This document shows, piece by piece, positions 37,710-47,121 of a stretch of DNA of 64,000 bases. Each line of letters opens with the position of its first letter. Position 1 is the stretch's first letter. This stretch comes from DATKWD01 sp963704815 (GTDB lineage: Bacteria > Actinomycetota > Acidimicrobiia > Acidimicrobiales > Salinilacustritrichaceae), in NCBI GenBank assembly GCA_963704815.1, contig CAVPHU010000005.1, positions 248,001 through 312,000 on the forward strand, written 5' to 3'. Position numbers and translations under genes: made by a program. The notes below the pieces were generated by a model. It was not told the origin of the DNA and ran no database searches. It saw only the letters and a list, made by a program, of their open reading frames with translations.

Positions 37710-38927
37710 TCAGGTGACCTTGACCGGGAGGTGCTTGAGGCCGTTGATGAAGTTCGAGCGGAGGCGCTCGGCCGGGCCGGCTTGTTCGATCGTGTCGGTC
37801 CGGTCGAGCAGTTCCTCGAACATGATGCGGATCTCGATGCGGGCGAGGTGCGCGCCGAGGCAGAAGTGGGGCCCGCCTCCCCCGAAGCCGACGTGATCGT
37901 TCGGGGTGCGCCCGACGTCGAGTCGCATGGGGTCGGCGAACACCGACTCGTCGCGATTCGCCGACAGGTAGTTCATGACCACGGGGTCACCCGCGGCGAT
38001 CGGCACCCCCGCGATCTCGGTGTCGTGCAGTGCCGTACGGCGGAACTGCATCACCGGGCTGGCCCAGCGAATCACCTCCTCGGCCATCGGCTCGAGCAGG
38101 TCGCCGGTGTCGTCGCGGAGTCGCTGCATCTCGTCGGGGTGGTCGAGCAGCCCGTGCAGCCCGTGGCTGATGGCGTTGCGGGTCGTCTCGTTGCCGGCGA
38201 CCGACAGCAGGAGCACGAACACGTCGAACTCGTGGTCGTCGAGCTGATCGCCGTCGTGCGCCGACAGCAGCGTGGTCACGATGTCGTCGCGGGGGTCGCT
38301 GCGCCGCGCCTCGGCCAGCTCGTGGGCGTAGGCGTAGAGCTCCATCATCGCGGTCTGACCCTCGGCGAGCGACGTGCCGTACTCGGGGTCGTTGGCCCCG
38401 ACCATCCGATTGGACCAGTCGAAGATCTTGCGACGGTCCTCGACCGGGACTCCGAGGAGCTCGGCGATGGCCACCAGCGGCAGCTCGGCCGCCACCTCGG
38501 TCACGAAGTCGAACGTGCCCTTCTCCTTGGCCCGGTCGATGATGGTCCGGGTGACGTCGCGATAATGGCCTTCGAGCGCACGAATCATGCGAGGGGTGAA
38601 CCCACGGTTCACGAGCTTGCGGAGGCGGGTGTGGTCGGGCGCGTCGGTCTCGAGCATGGTGCGGGCCATGTCGAGCTCCTCCTCGGAGCGGTCGACCAGC
38701 AGTGCGCCCTTGATTCCCGACGAGAACGTCTCGTGGTCCCGGTTGACGCGGACGACGTCCTCGTGACGGGTCACCAACCAGAACCACGGCGGGGTGTCCT
38801 CGCCCCCCGGGTGGCGATACACCGGCGCCTCGTGACGGAGGCGGGTCAGCGTCTCGAAAGGGAGGCCGGGGACGAAGGTGTCGTGCGAGGCCAGGTCGGC
38901 GAGGCCGTCGAGCTCGGTGAGGGTCAT
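37710..38927 (-). CDS. Cytochrome P450
   Basis: A 405-residue P450. The heme-ligand motif is F-G-G-G-G-P-H-F-C-L-G-A-H-L-A-R (Cys356), the I-helix oxygen motif A-G-N-E-T-T-R, and the K-helix E-E-V-I-R-W. D-A-P-D-H-T-R-L-R-K-L-V near the C helix resembles CYP125/CYP142-type enzymes that oxidise sterol or fatty side chains, but assignment at that level is tentative. Start ATG 38927 fits the family length; upstream in-frame sequence overlaps the divergent FAH-family gene and is rejected. Redox partners are not nearby. Confidence 0.9.
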   Translation of the reverse strand: MTLTELDGLADLASHDTFVPGLPFETLTRLRHEAPVYRHPGGEDTPPWFWLVTRHEDVVRVNRDHETFSSGIKGALLVDRSEEELDMARTMLETDAPDHTRLRKLVNRGFTPRMIRALEGHYRDVTRTIIDRAKEKGTFDFVTEVAAELPLVAIAELLGVPVEDRRKIFDWSNRMVGANDPEYGTSLAEGQTAMMELYAYAHELAEARRSDPRDDIVTTLLSAHDGDQLDDHEFDVFVLLLSVAGNETTRNAISHGLHGLLDHPDEMQRLRDDTGDLLEPMAEEVIRWASPVMQFRRTALHDTEIAGVPIAAGDPVVMNYLSANRDESVFADPMRLDVGRTPNDHVGFGGGGPHFCLGAHLARIEIRIMFEELLDRTDTIEQAGPAERLRSNFINGLKHLPVKVT

Positions 38928-38947
38928 GCCCTTCAGTCTCGCACGAC

Positions 38948-38962
38948 CTGACGCGCCGTCAG
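38948..38962. promoter_or_regulatory. Inverted repeat in the P450/FAH divergent promoter region
   Basis: CTGACG-CGC-CGTCAG, a perfect 6-3-6 inverted repeat between the divergent starts at 38927 and 38986. Position and symmetry suggest an operator shared by both genes. No regulator gene lies next to it. Confidence 0.4.
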
Positions 38963-38985
38963 CTCTCACCGTGACAGAGTTCGGC

Positions 38986-39846
38986 ATGCGACTCGCACGG
39001 TTCTCGATCGATCGAAGCGCGGCCCGCTGCGGGGTGGTCCTCGGTGACCAGATCGTCGATCTGACCCTTGCCGCCTCCGACCTGCCGACCGACATGCCCG
39101 AGCTGCTCGGGCACCTGTCCGCGGTTCGGGCGGCAGCGGACCGCGCCGCGCCCGAACACCAGCACCCGCTGGCCGACGTGAGCTTGCTCGCGCCGATCGC
39201 TCGACCCCCGAAGTTCCTCGCCATCGGGCTCAACTACGCCGACCACATCGCCGAGGGCGGGCGCGAGGCCCCGACCGAACAACTGTGGTTCAACAAGCAG
39301 TCGACCTGTGTGGTCGGACCGGGCGAGGCGATCGAGGTTCCCCGGGCCTCGAGCATCGTCGACTACGAGGGCGAACTCGGCGTCGTGATCGGCACCCGAT
39401 GCCGCCACGTGACCCTCGACGAGGCCCACGACGTGATCGCCGGTTACTGCATCGTCAACGACGTGTCGGTGCGCGACTGGCAGCGGCGGAGCCCCACGAT
39501 GACCATGGGCAAGAGCTTCGACACCCACGGCCCGATCGGGCCGTGGATCGTCACGACCGACGAGATCAGCGACCCGCGGGACCTGTGGTTGACCACCGAG
39601 GTGAACGGGACGGTGCTCCAGGACGCCTCGACCAGCAACATGATCTTCGGCGTCGCCGAGCAGATCGCCCACCTCACCACCGCCTTCACCCTCGAACCCG
39701 GTGACGTCCTCGCCACCGGCACGCCGGCAGGCGTGGGGATCTTCCGCGAGCCCCCGGTGCTGCTCCGGTCGGGCGACACCGTTCGCATCGAGATCAGCGG
39801 CATCGGCGTCCTCGAGAATCCGGTGATCGACGAGCCCTCGGCGTAG
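38986..39846 (+). CDS. Fumarylacetoacetate hydrolase family protein
   Basis: A 286-residue FAH-fold enzyme. Visible are G-L-N-Y-A-D-H, the metal-binding D-Y-E-G-E-L-G-V-V-I-G, S-F-D-T-H-G-P-I-G-P-W and G-D-V-L-A-T-G-T-P-A-G-V-G. Family members hydrolyse C-C bonds of diketo acids, decarboxylate or hydrate products of aromatic ring cleavage. Start ATG 38986 is chosen; GTG 38971 is an alternative. It is divergent from the P450, with a palindrome between them, so both may act in one catabolic route (inference). Confidence 0.87.
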   Translation: MRLARFSIDRSAARCGVVLGDQIVDLTLAASDLPTDMPELLGHLSAVRAAADRAAPEHQHPLADVSLLAPIARPPKFLAIGLNYADHIAEGGREAPTEQLWFNKQSTCVVGPGEAIEVPRASSIVDYEGELGVVIGTRCRHVTLDEAHDVIAGYCIVNDVSVRDWQRRSPTMTMGKSFDTHGPIGPWIVTTDEISDPRDLWLTTEVNGTVLQDASTSNMIFGVAEQIAHLTTAFTLEPGDVLATGTPAGVGIFREPPVLLRSGDTVRIEISGIGVLENPVIDEPSA

Positions 39847-39921
39847 CAGCCGTTCGGCGAGCACGGCACTCGAAGGGTCGCTACTGTCTCCCGCCACCAC
39901 CGCTCAACTTGGGAGTCCGGC

Positions 39922-41034
39922 ATGGTCAGCGTTCCTGACGTCGCCGTCGAGGCGACGGCCGAATTCGTCACCGACGCGCTGCGAGCCGGTGGCACCATCG
40001 ACGACGCAACGTCCGTGGCCGAAGTCTCCGCCGATGCCATCGGCGAGGGCGTCGGCATCGTCGGCCAGCTCGCCCGGCTGACGCTGCGCTACGAGGGCGA
40101 GGCGCCGCATGCCCCCTCGTCGATGATCCTCAAGATCCCGTCGCAGTACCCCCAGAACCGCGCCATGGGCGACCACTTCAACTTCTACGAGCGCGAGGCT
40201 CGGTTCTACCAACAGCTGTCCGACCGCCTCGACGTGCGCACGCCGCGGTGCTACGCCAACCATCTCGATCCCGACGCCAACAGCTTCGCGCTCCTGCTCG
40301 AGGACTTCGGCGAGCGGACCATGATCAGCCAGATCGCCGGGATCGGAGTCGAACGAACCCTTCAGGCCGTCCGCGCCCTGGCTTCGGTCCATGCCGAGTT
40401 CTGGGCGTCGCCGAGCCTCGACGATCTCGACTGGATGCCCTCGCTCGTCGATCCGATCAACTTGTCAGCAGGCCAGTCCTACCGCGAGGCGTGGTCGGCA
40501 GCGGTCGACCTCCTCGGTGACACGCTCTCGGCCGAGGCAGTGGCGCTCGGCGAGCGCATCAAGGATCAATGGGAGCAGGTCACCCGGGACGGCTTCGCCG
40601 AAGCACCGACGACGGTCGCCCACGGCGACTACCGCGTCGACAACCTGATGTTCGACGACGACGCCCCGGCGGCGGAACAGGTCGGCGTGATCGACTGGCA
40701 GATCGCATTCAAGGGCCCGGCCATCGTCGACATCTGCTACCTGCTCACCCAATCGATGGAGCCCGAGCTGTGTCGGGCGTCCGAGCGCCAGACCTTCGAC
40801 GCCTGGTACGACGCGGTCACCGACCACCTGGGCGGGGCACCCGAGGGCTACTCGCGCGACGATGCCTGGACCGGGTACCGCCGCACGCTGCTCGGGGTCA
40901 CCGTCTACCCGATCACCGCGGCCGGGTCGATGGACCCGGCCAACGAGCGCGGCCGTCAGCTCGTGGAGGCGATGGCCCGCCGGTCGTTCGAAGCCGTCAT
41001 TGCCCTCGACGCCGAGGAGTTCCTCTCCGCCTGA
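39922..41034 (+). CDS. Aminoglycoside phosphotransferase-like kinase
   Basis: A 370-residue kinase-fold protein with the Brenner catalytic motif H-G-D-Y-R-V-D-N-L-M-F and the metal-binding V-I-D-W-Q. The N-lobe shows L-A-R-L-T-L-R-Y and the lysine in M-I-L-K-I-P. Related proteins phosphorylate small molecules such as antibiotics, choline-like compounds or steroids. A GGGAG ribosome site lies eight bases upstream of the ATG. It precedes an SDR gene, with 42 bases between. Confidence 0.8.
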   Translation: MVSVPDVAVEATAEFVTDALRAGGTIDDATSVAEVSADAIGEGVGIVGQLARLTLRYEGEAPHAPSSMILKIPSQYPQNRAMGDHFNFYEREARFYQQLSDRLDVRTPRCYANHLDPDANSFALLLEDFGERTMISQIAGIGVERTLQAVRALASVHAEFWASPSLDDLDWMPSLVDPINLSAGQSYREAWSAAVDLLGDTLSAEAVALGERIKDQWEQVTRDGFAEAPTTVAHGDYRVDNLMFDDDAPAAEQVGVIDWQIAFKGPAIVDICYLLTQSMEPELCRASERQTFDAWYDAVTDHLGGAPEGYSRDDAWTGYRRTLLGVTVYPITAAGSMDPANERGRQLVEAMARRSFEAVIALDAEEFLSA

Positions 41035-41076
41035 GCAGTGCGTAATGTCGTTGCCTTCGACGACACAGGGGTGGAC

Positions 41077-41844
41077 ATGCGAGGACTCGACGGAAAGATC
41101 GCACTCGTGACCGGTGCCGGATCAGGCATCGGTGCGGCGACCGCGGCGCGGCTGACGGGCGAGGGAGCCGTCGTGATCGGCATCGACCTCACGGTCCCGG
41201 CCGAGCACGGGTGCAAGGACTTCATGTCGGTCGACGTCACCGACTCGACCTCCGTCAGCGAGTGCATCGACGGCATCGTGTCGTCGCACGGCAGCATCGA
41301 CATCGTGGTCAACGCCGCAGGCGTCGCCGGTGGCGGACCGCTGCATGCCATCGAGCTCGACGAGTGGGACCGCGTCATCGCCGTCAACCTCACCGGCACG
41401 ATGCTCGTGTGTCGGGCAGCCACGAACCACATGCTGCAGGCCGGTTCGGGCACGATCGTCAACATCGCCAGCGTCGAGGGGCTCGAGGGCGGCGAGGGCG
41501 GCTCGGCCTACAACGCTTCGAAGGGCGGCGTGGTCCTGCTGACGAAGAACCTGGCCATGGACTACGGACGGCGGGGCATCCGGGTCAACGCCGTGTGCCC
41601 CGGCTTCATCCAGACCCCGATGATGGACGCCACCCTCGGCGACGACTCGATGGCCGGCATCCGCGAGCAGTTCCGCGAGGCGCACCAGCTGGGTCGTTTC
41701 GGCCAGCCGTCCGAGATCGCGTCGGCGATCGCGTTCCTCGCCTCCGACGACGCCTCGTTCGTGACCGGGACGACGCTCACCGTCGACGGCGGCATGATGG
41801 CCGGCCACCGCGTCGGGATCAGCGAGCTCCTCGGCCTCACCTAG
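41077..41844 (+). CDS. Short-chain dehydrogenase/reductase
   Basis: A 255-residue classical SDR: cofactor motif T-G-A-G-S-G-I-G, N-A-A-G, catalytic Ser in I-A-S-V-E-G, Y-N-A-S-K-G (YxxxK) and C-terminal G-T-T-L-T-V-D-G-G. Asp after strand 2 (V-I-G-I-D-L) suggests NAD(H) preference. It is likely co-transcribed with the phosphotransferase. Its 3' end overlaps the convergent next gene by eight bases. Substrate unknown. Confidence 0.9.
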   Translation: MRGLDGKIALVTGAGSGIGAATAARLTGEGAVVIGIDLTVPAEHGCKDFMSVDVTDSTSVSECIDGIVSSHGSIDIVVNAAGVAGGGPLHAIELDEWDRVIAVNLTGTMLVCRAATNHMLQAGSGTIVNIASVEGLEGGEGGSAYNASKGGVVLLTKNLAMDYGRRGIRVNAVCPGFIQTPMMDATLGDDSMAGIREQFREAHQLGRFGQPSEIASAIAFLASDDASFVTGTTLTVDGGMMAGHRVGISELLGLT

Positions 41845-43291
41845 GCATCTGTGGCGGGCCGGATTCTTCGTGGATCCACCGCGTGAAGTCGAGGCTCGCC
41901 GTGGTCGCCGCGACACGAATCCGCCAGGTGTCCGACCCGTCGGGCTCGACCGCGAACGGCTGATCGATCGAGACGACTCGGTGCCCGGTGTCGAAGCCCT
42001 CGTCGACGACCCGGCATGCGTCGGCGCGAAGGTGCAGCACGATCTCGTCGACCTCGCTGACGTGGAGGGTGGCCCGATCCGGTTCGAGGTCGACGTGGAG
42101 GCGGCGTGGCCCGGCGAGCCACAGGGTCTCGACGTCGTCGCTCGCCTGCCAGTGGGCGACAAAGGGCATGAACTGATCCCATCCAGCCCAGTCGTGGTCG
42201 CTCGACTCGGTGCCGATCATCAAGTCGGGCCCGATGTCGGCGACGACGGTCCGGTCGTCGATCGTGGCCTCGATCCGGCGCGGCACCGGACGGCCGGCTC
42301 CGCTCGGCAGCACGCCGGAGATCGGATGGTGCAGGCGGGCGATGACCGACCCGCTCGTGAGGTCGTGGCCGTGGTGCACGTCGGCGGTGAGGGGTGGCAC
42401 CGGGGCCCGGTCCCTGCCGAACTCGGCCCAGAACCAGACACCGGCCTTGGCGACCGACCGGGTGACGTCGGGGTGATACGAGCGGGTGTAGGGCCCAGCC
42501 CAGTTGCGGAGCGCGGGTGAGTAGAAGTCGAGCATCTCCTCCCAGATCGCGACGGTCAGGCGCTGCCCGGCCTCGCGGAAGAGCGGCGTCGGCCCGAAGA
42601 TGCGCCAGAAGCTCAGCGCATAGAGATCCATGCCGTAGTAGGTGGGCGAGTTGAACTCGTCGAACGTGCCGATCCGGTCGAACCGGTCGACGATCCGTCG
42701 GGCGAAGGCCTCACCGCGAGCGAGCAGCTCGGGCTCACCGGCCCGGGTGCCGACCCACGCGTCGAGCCAGGCCCGCATGAGCGCCGGGTTGGTGTAGCTG
42801 GTCGGAATGCGGCCGTCGGGTTCGCCCATCGCCGCCCTCCGGCACGAGTCGAACATCCGGAGGTTCAGATCGTCGGGCAGCCGCTCGCCGAAGTCTTCGA
42901 GGATCAGAGCGAATGTCGTGCCGACGAACTGGCGCCAGTTGGGGTCGTAGTCCTCCCACATCGTGGCCGGGTCGGGAGGGGTCTCGGGCCACTCGAGGAA
43001 CTGCCGGAACGTGCCGTCGTGCTCGGCGCCCGGTGCGTCGTACTGCAGCGCCAGCACGGCCTCGATGGCACGGACGGCGTCGGCCTCGTCGGTCGGATCG
43101 CCGGTGGCGAGCAGCGACCACGCGAACCAGGCCGTGTTCGGGATCTGGTGCAGCGTCCTGCCGGCGGTGGACTCGCCGAACGCCCCGTCGGGGTTCCACA
43201 GCATCGCGACCTCGGGATCCCACCACTGCCGGGCGAACGCCAGGGTCTCGTCGAACAAGCTGCCATCACAGACCTCGACCACCGGCATCAA
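41837..43291 (-). CDS. Conserved-looking hypothetical protein, probable alpha-toroid fold
   Basis: A 484-residue soluble protein. The first 300 residues are helical with aromatic-rich turns (D-G-A-F-G-E-S-T-A-G-R-T, T-S-Y-T-N-P-A-L-M, S-P-T-Y-Y-G-M-D-L-Y-A), as in (alpha/alpha)6 glycosidase or lyase-like toroids; the last 170 are beta-rich. No catalytic motif could be assigned. The frame is intact. The ends are marked by an 11-base direct repeat, GGCATCTGTGG at 41844-41854 and 43318-43328, the first lying inside the last codons. A second methionine at 43288 is an alternative start. Confidence 0.6.
   Translation of the reverse strand: MMPVVEVCDGSLFDETLAFARQWWDPEVAMLWNPDGAFGESTAGRTLHQIPNTAWFAWSLLATGDPTDEADAVRAIEAVLALQYDAPGAEHDGTFRQFLEWPETPPDPATMWEDYDPNWRQFVGTTFALILEDFGERLPDDLNLRMFDSCRRAAMGEPDGRIPTSYTNPALMRAWLDAWVGTRAGEPELLARGEAFARRIVDRFDRIGTFDEFNSPTYYGMDLYALSFWRIFGPTPLFREAGQRLTVAIWEEMLDFYSPALRNWAGPYTRSYHPDVTRSVAKAGVWFWAEFGRDRAPVPPLTADVHHGHDLTSGSVIARLHHPISGVLPSGAGRPVPRRIEATIDDRTVVADIGPDLMIGTESSDHDWAGWDQFMPFVAHWQASDDVETLWLAGPRRLHVDLEPDRATLHVSEVDEIVLHLRADACRVVDEGFDTGHRVVSIDQPFAVEPDGSDTWRIRVAATTASLDFTRWIHEESGPPQMPR
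41844..41866 (+). repeat. Partial copy of the 43.3-kb repeat element
   Basis: GGCATCTGTGG (41844-41854), four bases, then CCGGATTC (41859-41866). The same two blocks occur in the same order and orientation at 43318-43328 and 43340-43347, separated there by 11 bases. The two copies bracket the hypothetical gene as direct repeats. Confidence 0.5.
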
Positions 43292-43310
43292 CGCACCCTA
43301 GATGCCGAGC

Positions 43311-43378
43311 CAGCCCCGGCATCTGTGGGTCGGAATCGACCGGATTCGGTCAGAAAGGCACCACAGATGCCGGGGCTG
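43311..43378. repeat. 18-bp perfect inverted repeat with 32-base loop
   Basis: CAGCCCCGGCATCTGTGG (43311-43328) and CCACAGATGCCGGGGCTG (43361-43378) are exact complements. The loop contains a nested GAATC/GATTC pair. The element fills the space between two divergent genes, and its right arm includes the ATG (43367) of the molybdopterin oxidoreductase. It could be an operator, an RNA hairpin hiding the start codon, or a mobile repeat. Confidence 0.6.
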
Positions 43379-45668
43379 TGGCAACGTCGGGTCGTGAAGG
43401 ATGCACCCGTCGACGATCCTGGTGATCGTGACCTGAGCGTCTCGGCGCCGGAGGAGGTGGCCGCAGGGGTTCCGGGGGTGGTGGCTGCGCTCAAGGCCGC
43501 GGGCGAGCAGATGGGCGTCCGCCGATCGGTCAAGACCCTGCTGCAGGTGAACCAGGACGGCGGCTTCGACTGCCCCGGCTGCGCGTGGCCCGAGCCTCAC
43601 GATCGATCTCACGCCGAGTTCTGCGAGAACGGGGCGAAGGCGGTCGCCGAGGAGGCGACCACCCGCCGCATCGACGCCTCGTTCTGGGCTGCGCATCCGG
43701 TCGATGAGCTCGCCGACCGGAGCGACCACTGGCTCGGACAGCAGGGACGCCTGACCCGGCCGGCCTACCGGGCACCCGGCGCCGACCACTACGCCGAGAT
43801 CGGCTGGGACGACGCCTTCGACCTGGTGGCGACGGCGCTGCAAGCCACCGGCGATCCCGACCGTGCCGTGTTCTACACGTCGGGCCGAACGAGCAACGAG
43901 GCCGCCTTCCTCTACCAACTGCTCGTGCGCACCTTCGGCACCAACAACCTGCCGGACTGCTCGAACATGTGCCACGAGTCGTCGGGCACCGCCCTCAGCG
44001 AGACCATCGGCATCGGCAAGGGCAGCGTCACCCTCGAGGATCTGCATGCCGCCCAGTTGATCTTCGTGGTCGGCCAGAACCCGGGCACGAACCACCCCCG
44101 CATGCTGAACGCCTTGGCCGAGGCGAAGCAGCGCGGGGCCCGCATCATCGCGGTCAACCCGTTGCGGGAGGCCGGACTGATCCGCTTCAAGGACCCGCAG
44201 CGCATACGGGATCTGGTGGGTCGGGGCACCGAGATCGCGGATGTCTACCTCCAGCTCAAGGTGGCCAGCGACCTCGCGCTGTTCCAGTTGCTCAACCAAC
44301 GCCTCGTCGAACAGGACGCGCTCGACCACCCCTTCATCGACGCGTACTGCGAGGGCGCCGACGACCTCATCAGCCACCTGGGTTCGCTCGACGGCGCGGC
44401 GCTGTTGGCGGCCACCGGCCTGACCGCGGACGACGTCGACGAGGCGTTCGACCTGCTCCGCGGGTCCGACCGGACGATCGTGTGTTGGGCCATGGGACTC
44501 ACCCAGCACCGCGACGCGGTGGCGACCATTCGCGAGGTGGTGAACACGCTGCTGCTCACCGGCAACATCGGCAAGCCGGGAGCAGGGGTGTGTCCGGTCC
44601 GCGGGCACAGCAACGTGCAGGGCGACCGCACCATGGGCATCTGGGAGAAGCCGGGCGCCGCCTTCCTCGATGCGCTGGATGCCACGTTCGGGATTCACGC
44701 CCCGCGCCAGCCCGGCCACGACACCGTCGACGCCATCGGTGCCATGGGTCGGGGCGAGATCGACGTGTTCGTGGCCATGGGCGGCAACTTCGTCTCCGCC
44801 GCCCCGGACACCGGGGCGACCATCGACGCCCTCGCACGATGCGGGCTGACGGTGCAGGTGTCGACGAAGCTCAATCGTTCGCACGTCTGCGGCGGCGAGG
44901 CCGCGCTGATCATCCCCTGCCTCGGCCGCACCGAGATCGATCGCACGGGTGGGCACGAACAGTTCGTCACGGTCGAGGATTCGATGGGCGTGGTGCACGC
45001 GTCGCGCGGTGGGCTCGAACCGGCCGCGGCCGACCTCCGTTCCGAACCGGCCATCGTCGCCTCGATCGGCGAACGCATCGCGCCGGAGATCGAGTGGCGC
45101 CGGCTCGTCGACGACTACGACCGGGTTCGCGACGCCATCGAGGCCGTGGTCCCCGGATTCGACGACTTCAACCAGCGGGCCCGCCAGCCGCGACGGCTTC
45201 TCGCTTCCCCACCCGCCACGCGACAGCCGCACGTTCGAGACGTCGACCGGCAAGGCCCGCCTGACCTGCAACACCTTCAGCGGAGTCGTCGTGCCGTCGG
45301 GCCACCTCCTGCTGCAGACGGTCCGGTCCCACGATCAGTACAACACGACGATCTACGGACTCGACGACCGCTACCGGGGCATCTCCCAGGGCCGCCGGGT
45401 GGTGTTCGTGCACCCCGACGACCTGTCCGAGCTCGGACGGTCCGATGCCGAGGTCGTCGACGTCGTGAGCGTGCACGACGGGGTCGAGCGCCGGGCCGAA
45501 CGGTTCCGGCTCGTGGCCTACGAGGTGGCGCGCGGAACCTGTGCGGCCTACTTCCCCGAAGCCAACGTGCTCGTGCCGCTCGACAGCGTGGCGTCGGAGA
45601 GCAACACCCCGACGTCGAAGAGCATCGTGGTGCGCTTCGATGCCGCGTCGCGGTCAGGCGCCGGCTGA
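43367..45668 (+). CDS. YdeP/FdhF-type molybdopterin oxidoreductase, with a single-base frameshift
   Basis: Joined across one shift this is 766 residues, close to YdeP (759). The N-terminal part has D-G-G-F-D-C-P-G-C-A-W-P and E-F-C-E-N-G-A-K-A-V-A, then L-P-D-C-S-N-M-C-H-E-S-S-G with Cys202 at the position of the Mo ligand (selenocysteine in some formate dehydrogenases, here a normal TGC), and F-V-V-G-Q-N-P-G-T-N-H. After F-N-Q-R-A-R-Q-P (about 45188) the family pattern D-G-F-S-L-P, T-S-T-G-K-A-R-L-T, Y-N-T-T-I-Y-G-L-D-D-R-Y continues in the next frame, as if one C or G were inserted. The substrate is uncertain. ATG 43367 lies within an inverted-repeat arm; GTG 43394 is out of frame. Confidence 0.82.
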
Positions 45669-47117
45669 GATCGCGGCGCGCAGGTCGTCGAGCAGCCCCG
45701 GGGTCTCCTTGCAGGCCGTCCGGGTCGCGCCGCTCAACATCGGCAGTCGCAGACGGTCGAGAGACGATGCCAACGCCTCGTCTCCGACGGCCTCGCGGGC
45801 CGACCCGACGGCTCGTTCGACCCCGACCTGGGTCGCGGAGGAGGCGACGAACTCGGCCAGATCGTTGGCCAGGAGCAGATCGGACGACGCGAGTTCGCTG
45901 AAGCCGAAGTCGATGATCCAGACCTCTCCGTCGTCGGCGAGAAAGACGTTGGCGAGCCGGAGATCGCGGTGGGCGACCCGGTGGTCGCGGAGGACCCGCA
46001 GCTGTTCCCAGACGCCGGCGAGCACCTCGTCGGTCATCTCGTCCGCGTCGAGGCGGTCGAGCGACCGCCCCTCGATGGCCTCGTAGGCGAGCACGAAGCC
46101 GTTCGGATCGGCGGTGGCGAACGCGGCGAGCCGAGGGGTTCGGATCCCCAGATCGCGGCTGGCCAGGGCCACCAGCGCTTCGTGCTCGACAGCGCGACGC
46201 AACGATGAGAACGCCCGCTCGTCGCCGAGATCTCGTGGCTGCAATCGCCGGTAGACGCGAAACAGCAGATCGGCGCTGCGCTCGTCGTCGCCGAGCGCCT
46301 TCACGAACAGCGCCGACCCGTCGCGGGCGGTGGCGAAGTAGGGCGTCGAACCGCGTGCGTCGACGCTCGCCTGTTCGAGCCGGGCCAACGGCAGGCCGAC
46401 CGAGGCGAGGCCGGCCGCCACCGCCTCCCCGGACGGACGGCGGGTGGGCGCGCCCGCCAGCACGATCACCGCGGCGCCGGCCACCCAGCCGACCAGCACG
46501 GCGACCAACGTGTCGAACGCGATGGGCGCTCCCATGAACCGGACGAGGGCCAGCACGGCGACTCCGAACCAGCCAACCCGGCGCCACCGCCGCGAGATCC
46601 AGGGTCCGGCTGCGGTGACCACGGCCGCCAGCACCGCCAACACCCCCGCCGAGACGATCTCACCAGCGGGCACGAGCGCGGCGGAGTCGTCGAAGGCCAC
46701 GACCACTCGTACGTTCTCGTCGACCAGGGGTTCGAGCACGGCCAGGAGCAACATCGACACGCCGGCGGCCAGGACGGCCGAGCTGAGCAGGACCCACTCG
46801 TGGCGCACCACCGAGAACACCAGCCCGCCGGTGAGGAATCCGAATCCGATCACCTGACCCGCGACCACGAGCACGAGGACGAGGCCGTCCGGAAGGGCAT
46901 CGAGCCCACGGAAGAGGTCGGCGACGAATCCGACGATGGCATCGTTGAAGAGCGCGCCGAAGATCGTGACCACGAGCAACGAGACGACCGCCACCGCCAG
47001 CCGCAACACGTCGCTCGGTGCGCGCGCCTCGTGGGTGGGCTGCGGGGCGATGATCTCGGGGGGCGAGTCCATGGCCCCATCATTCCCCTCGGCGGCATCG
47101 GCGGCAGACATGCTCAT
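45654..47117 (-). CDS. Membrane protein with C-terminal RIO/ABC1-like kinase domain
   Basis: A 487-residue protein with about seven hydrophobic helices (50-235) followed by a kinase-fold domain (about 250-487) carrying a probable ATP lysine in L-F-V-K-A-L-G, the catalytic loop H-R-D-L-R-L-A-N-V-F-L and metal-binding I-I-D-F-G-F. The arrangement is like membrane kinases found beside envelope lipid enzymes. It is four bases downstream of a PAP2 phosphatase gene, so a role in lipid or polyprenyl-phosphate metabolism is possible (inference). Its stop overlaps the convergent oxidoreductase by 15 bases. Confidence 0.7.
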   Translation of the reverse strand: MSMSAADAAEGNDGAMDSPPEIIAPQPTHEARAPSDVLRLAVAVVSLLVVTIFGALFNDAIVGFVADLFRGLDALPDGLVLVLVVAGQVIGFGFLTGGLVFSVVRHEWVLLSSAVLAAGVSMLLLAVLEPLVDENVRVVVAFDDSAALVPAGEIVSAGVLAVLAAVVTAAGPWISRRWRRVGWFGVAVLALVRFMGAPIAFDTLVAVLVGWVAGAAVIVLAGAPTRRPSGEAVAAGLASVGLPLARLEQASVDARGSTPYFATARDGSALFVKALGDDERSADLLFRVYRRLQPRDLGDERAFSSLRRAVEHEALVALASRDLGIRTPRLAAFATADPNGFVLAYEAIEGRSLDRLDADEMTDEVLAGVWEQLRVLRDHRVAHRDLRLANVFLADDGEVWIIDFGFSELASSDLLLANDLAEFVASSATQVGVERAVGSAREAVGDEALASSLDRLRLPMLSGATRTACKETPGLLDDLRAAISAGA

Positions 47118-47121
47118 CGGC

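Noticed and set aside
43311..43378. Insertion sequence ends
   Set aside because: The inverted repeats are 32 bases apart with no transposase between or beside them, and no target-site duplication is evident.
43970..43972. Possible selenocysteine at the Mo-ligand position of the YdeP-like enzyme
   Set aside because: The codon is an ordinary TGC (Cys202); no TGA occurs there, so this is not a second selenoprotein.
43298..45274. 658-codon open frame antisense to the molybdopterin oxidoreductase
   Set aside because: No domain signals; the plus strand carries clear YdeP-family motifs.
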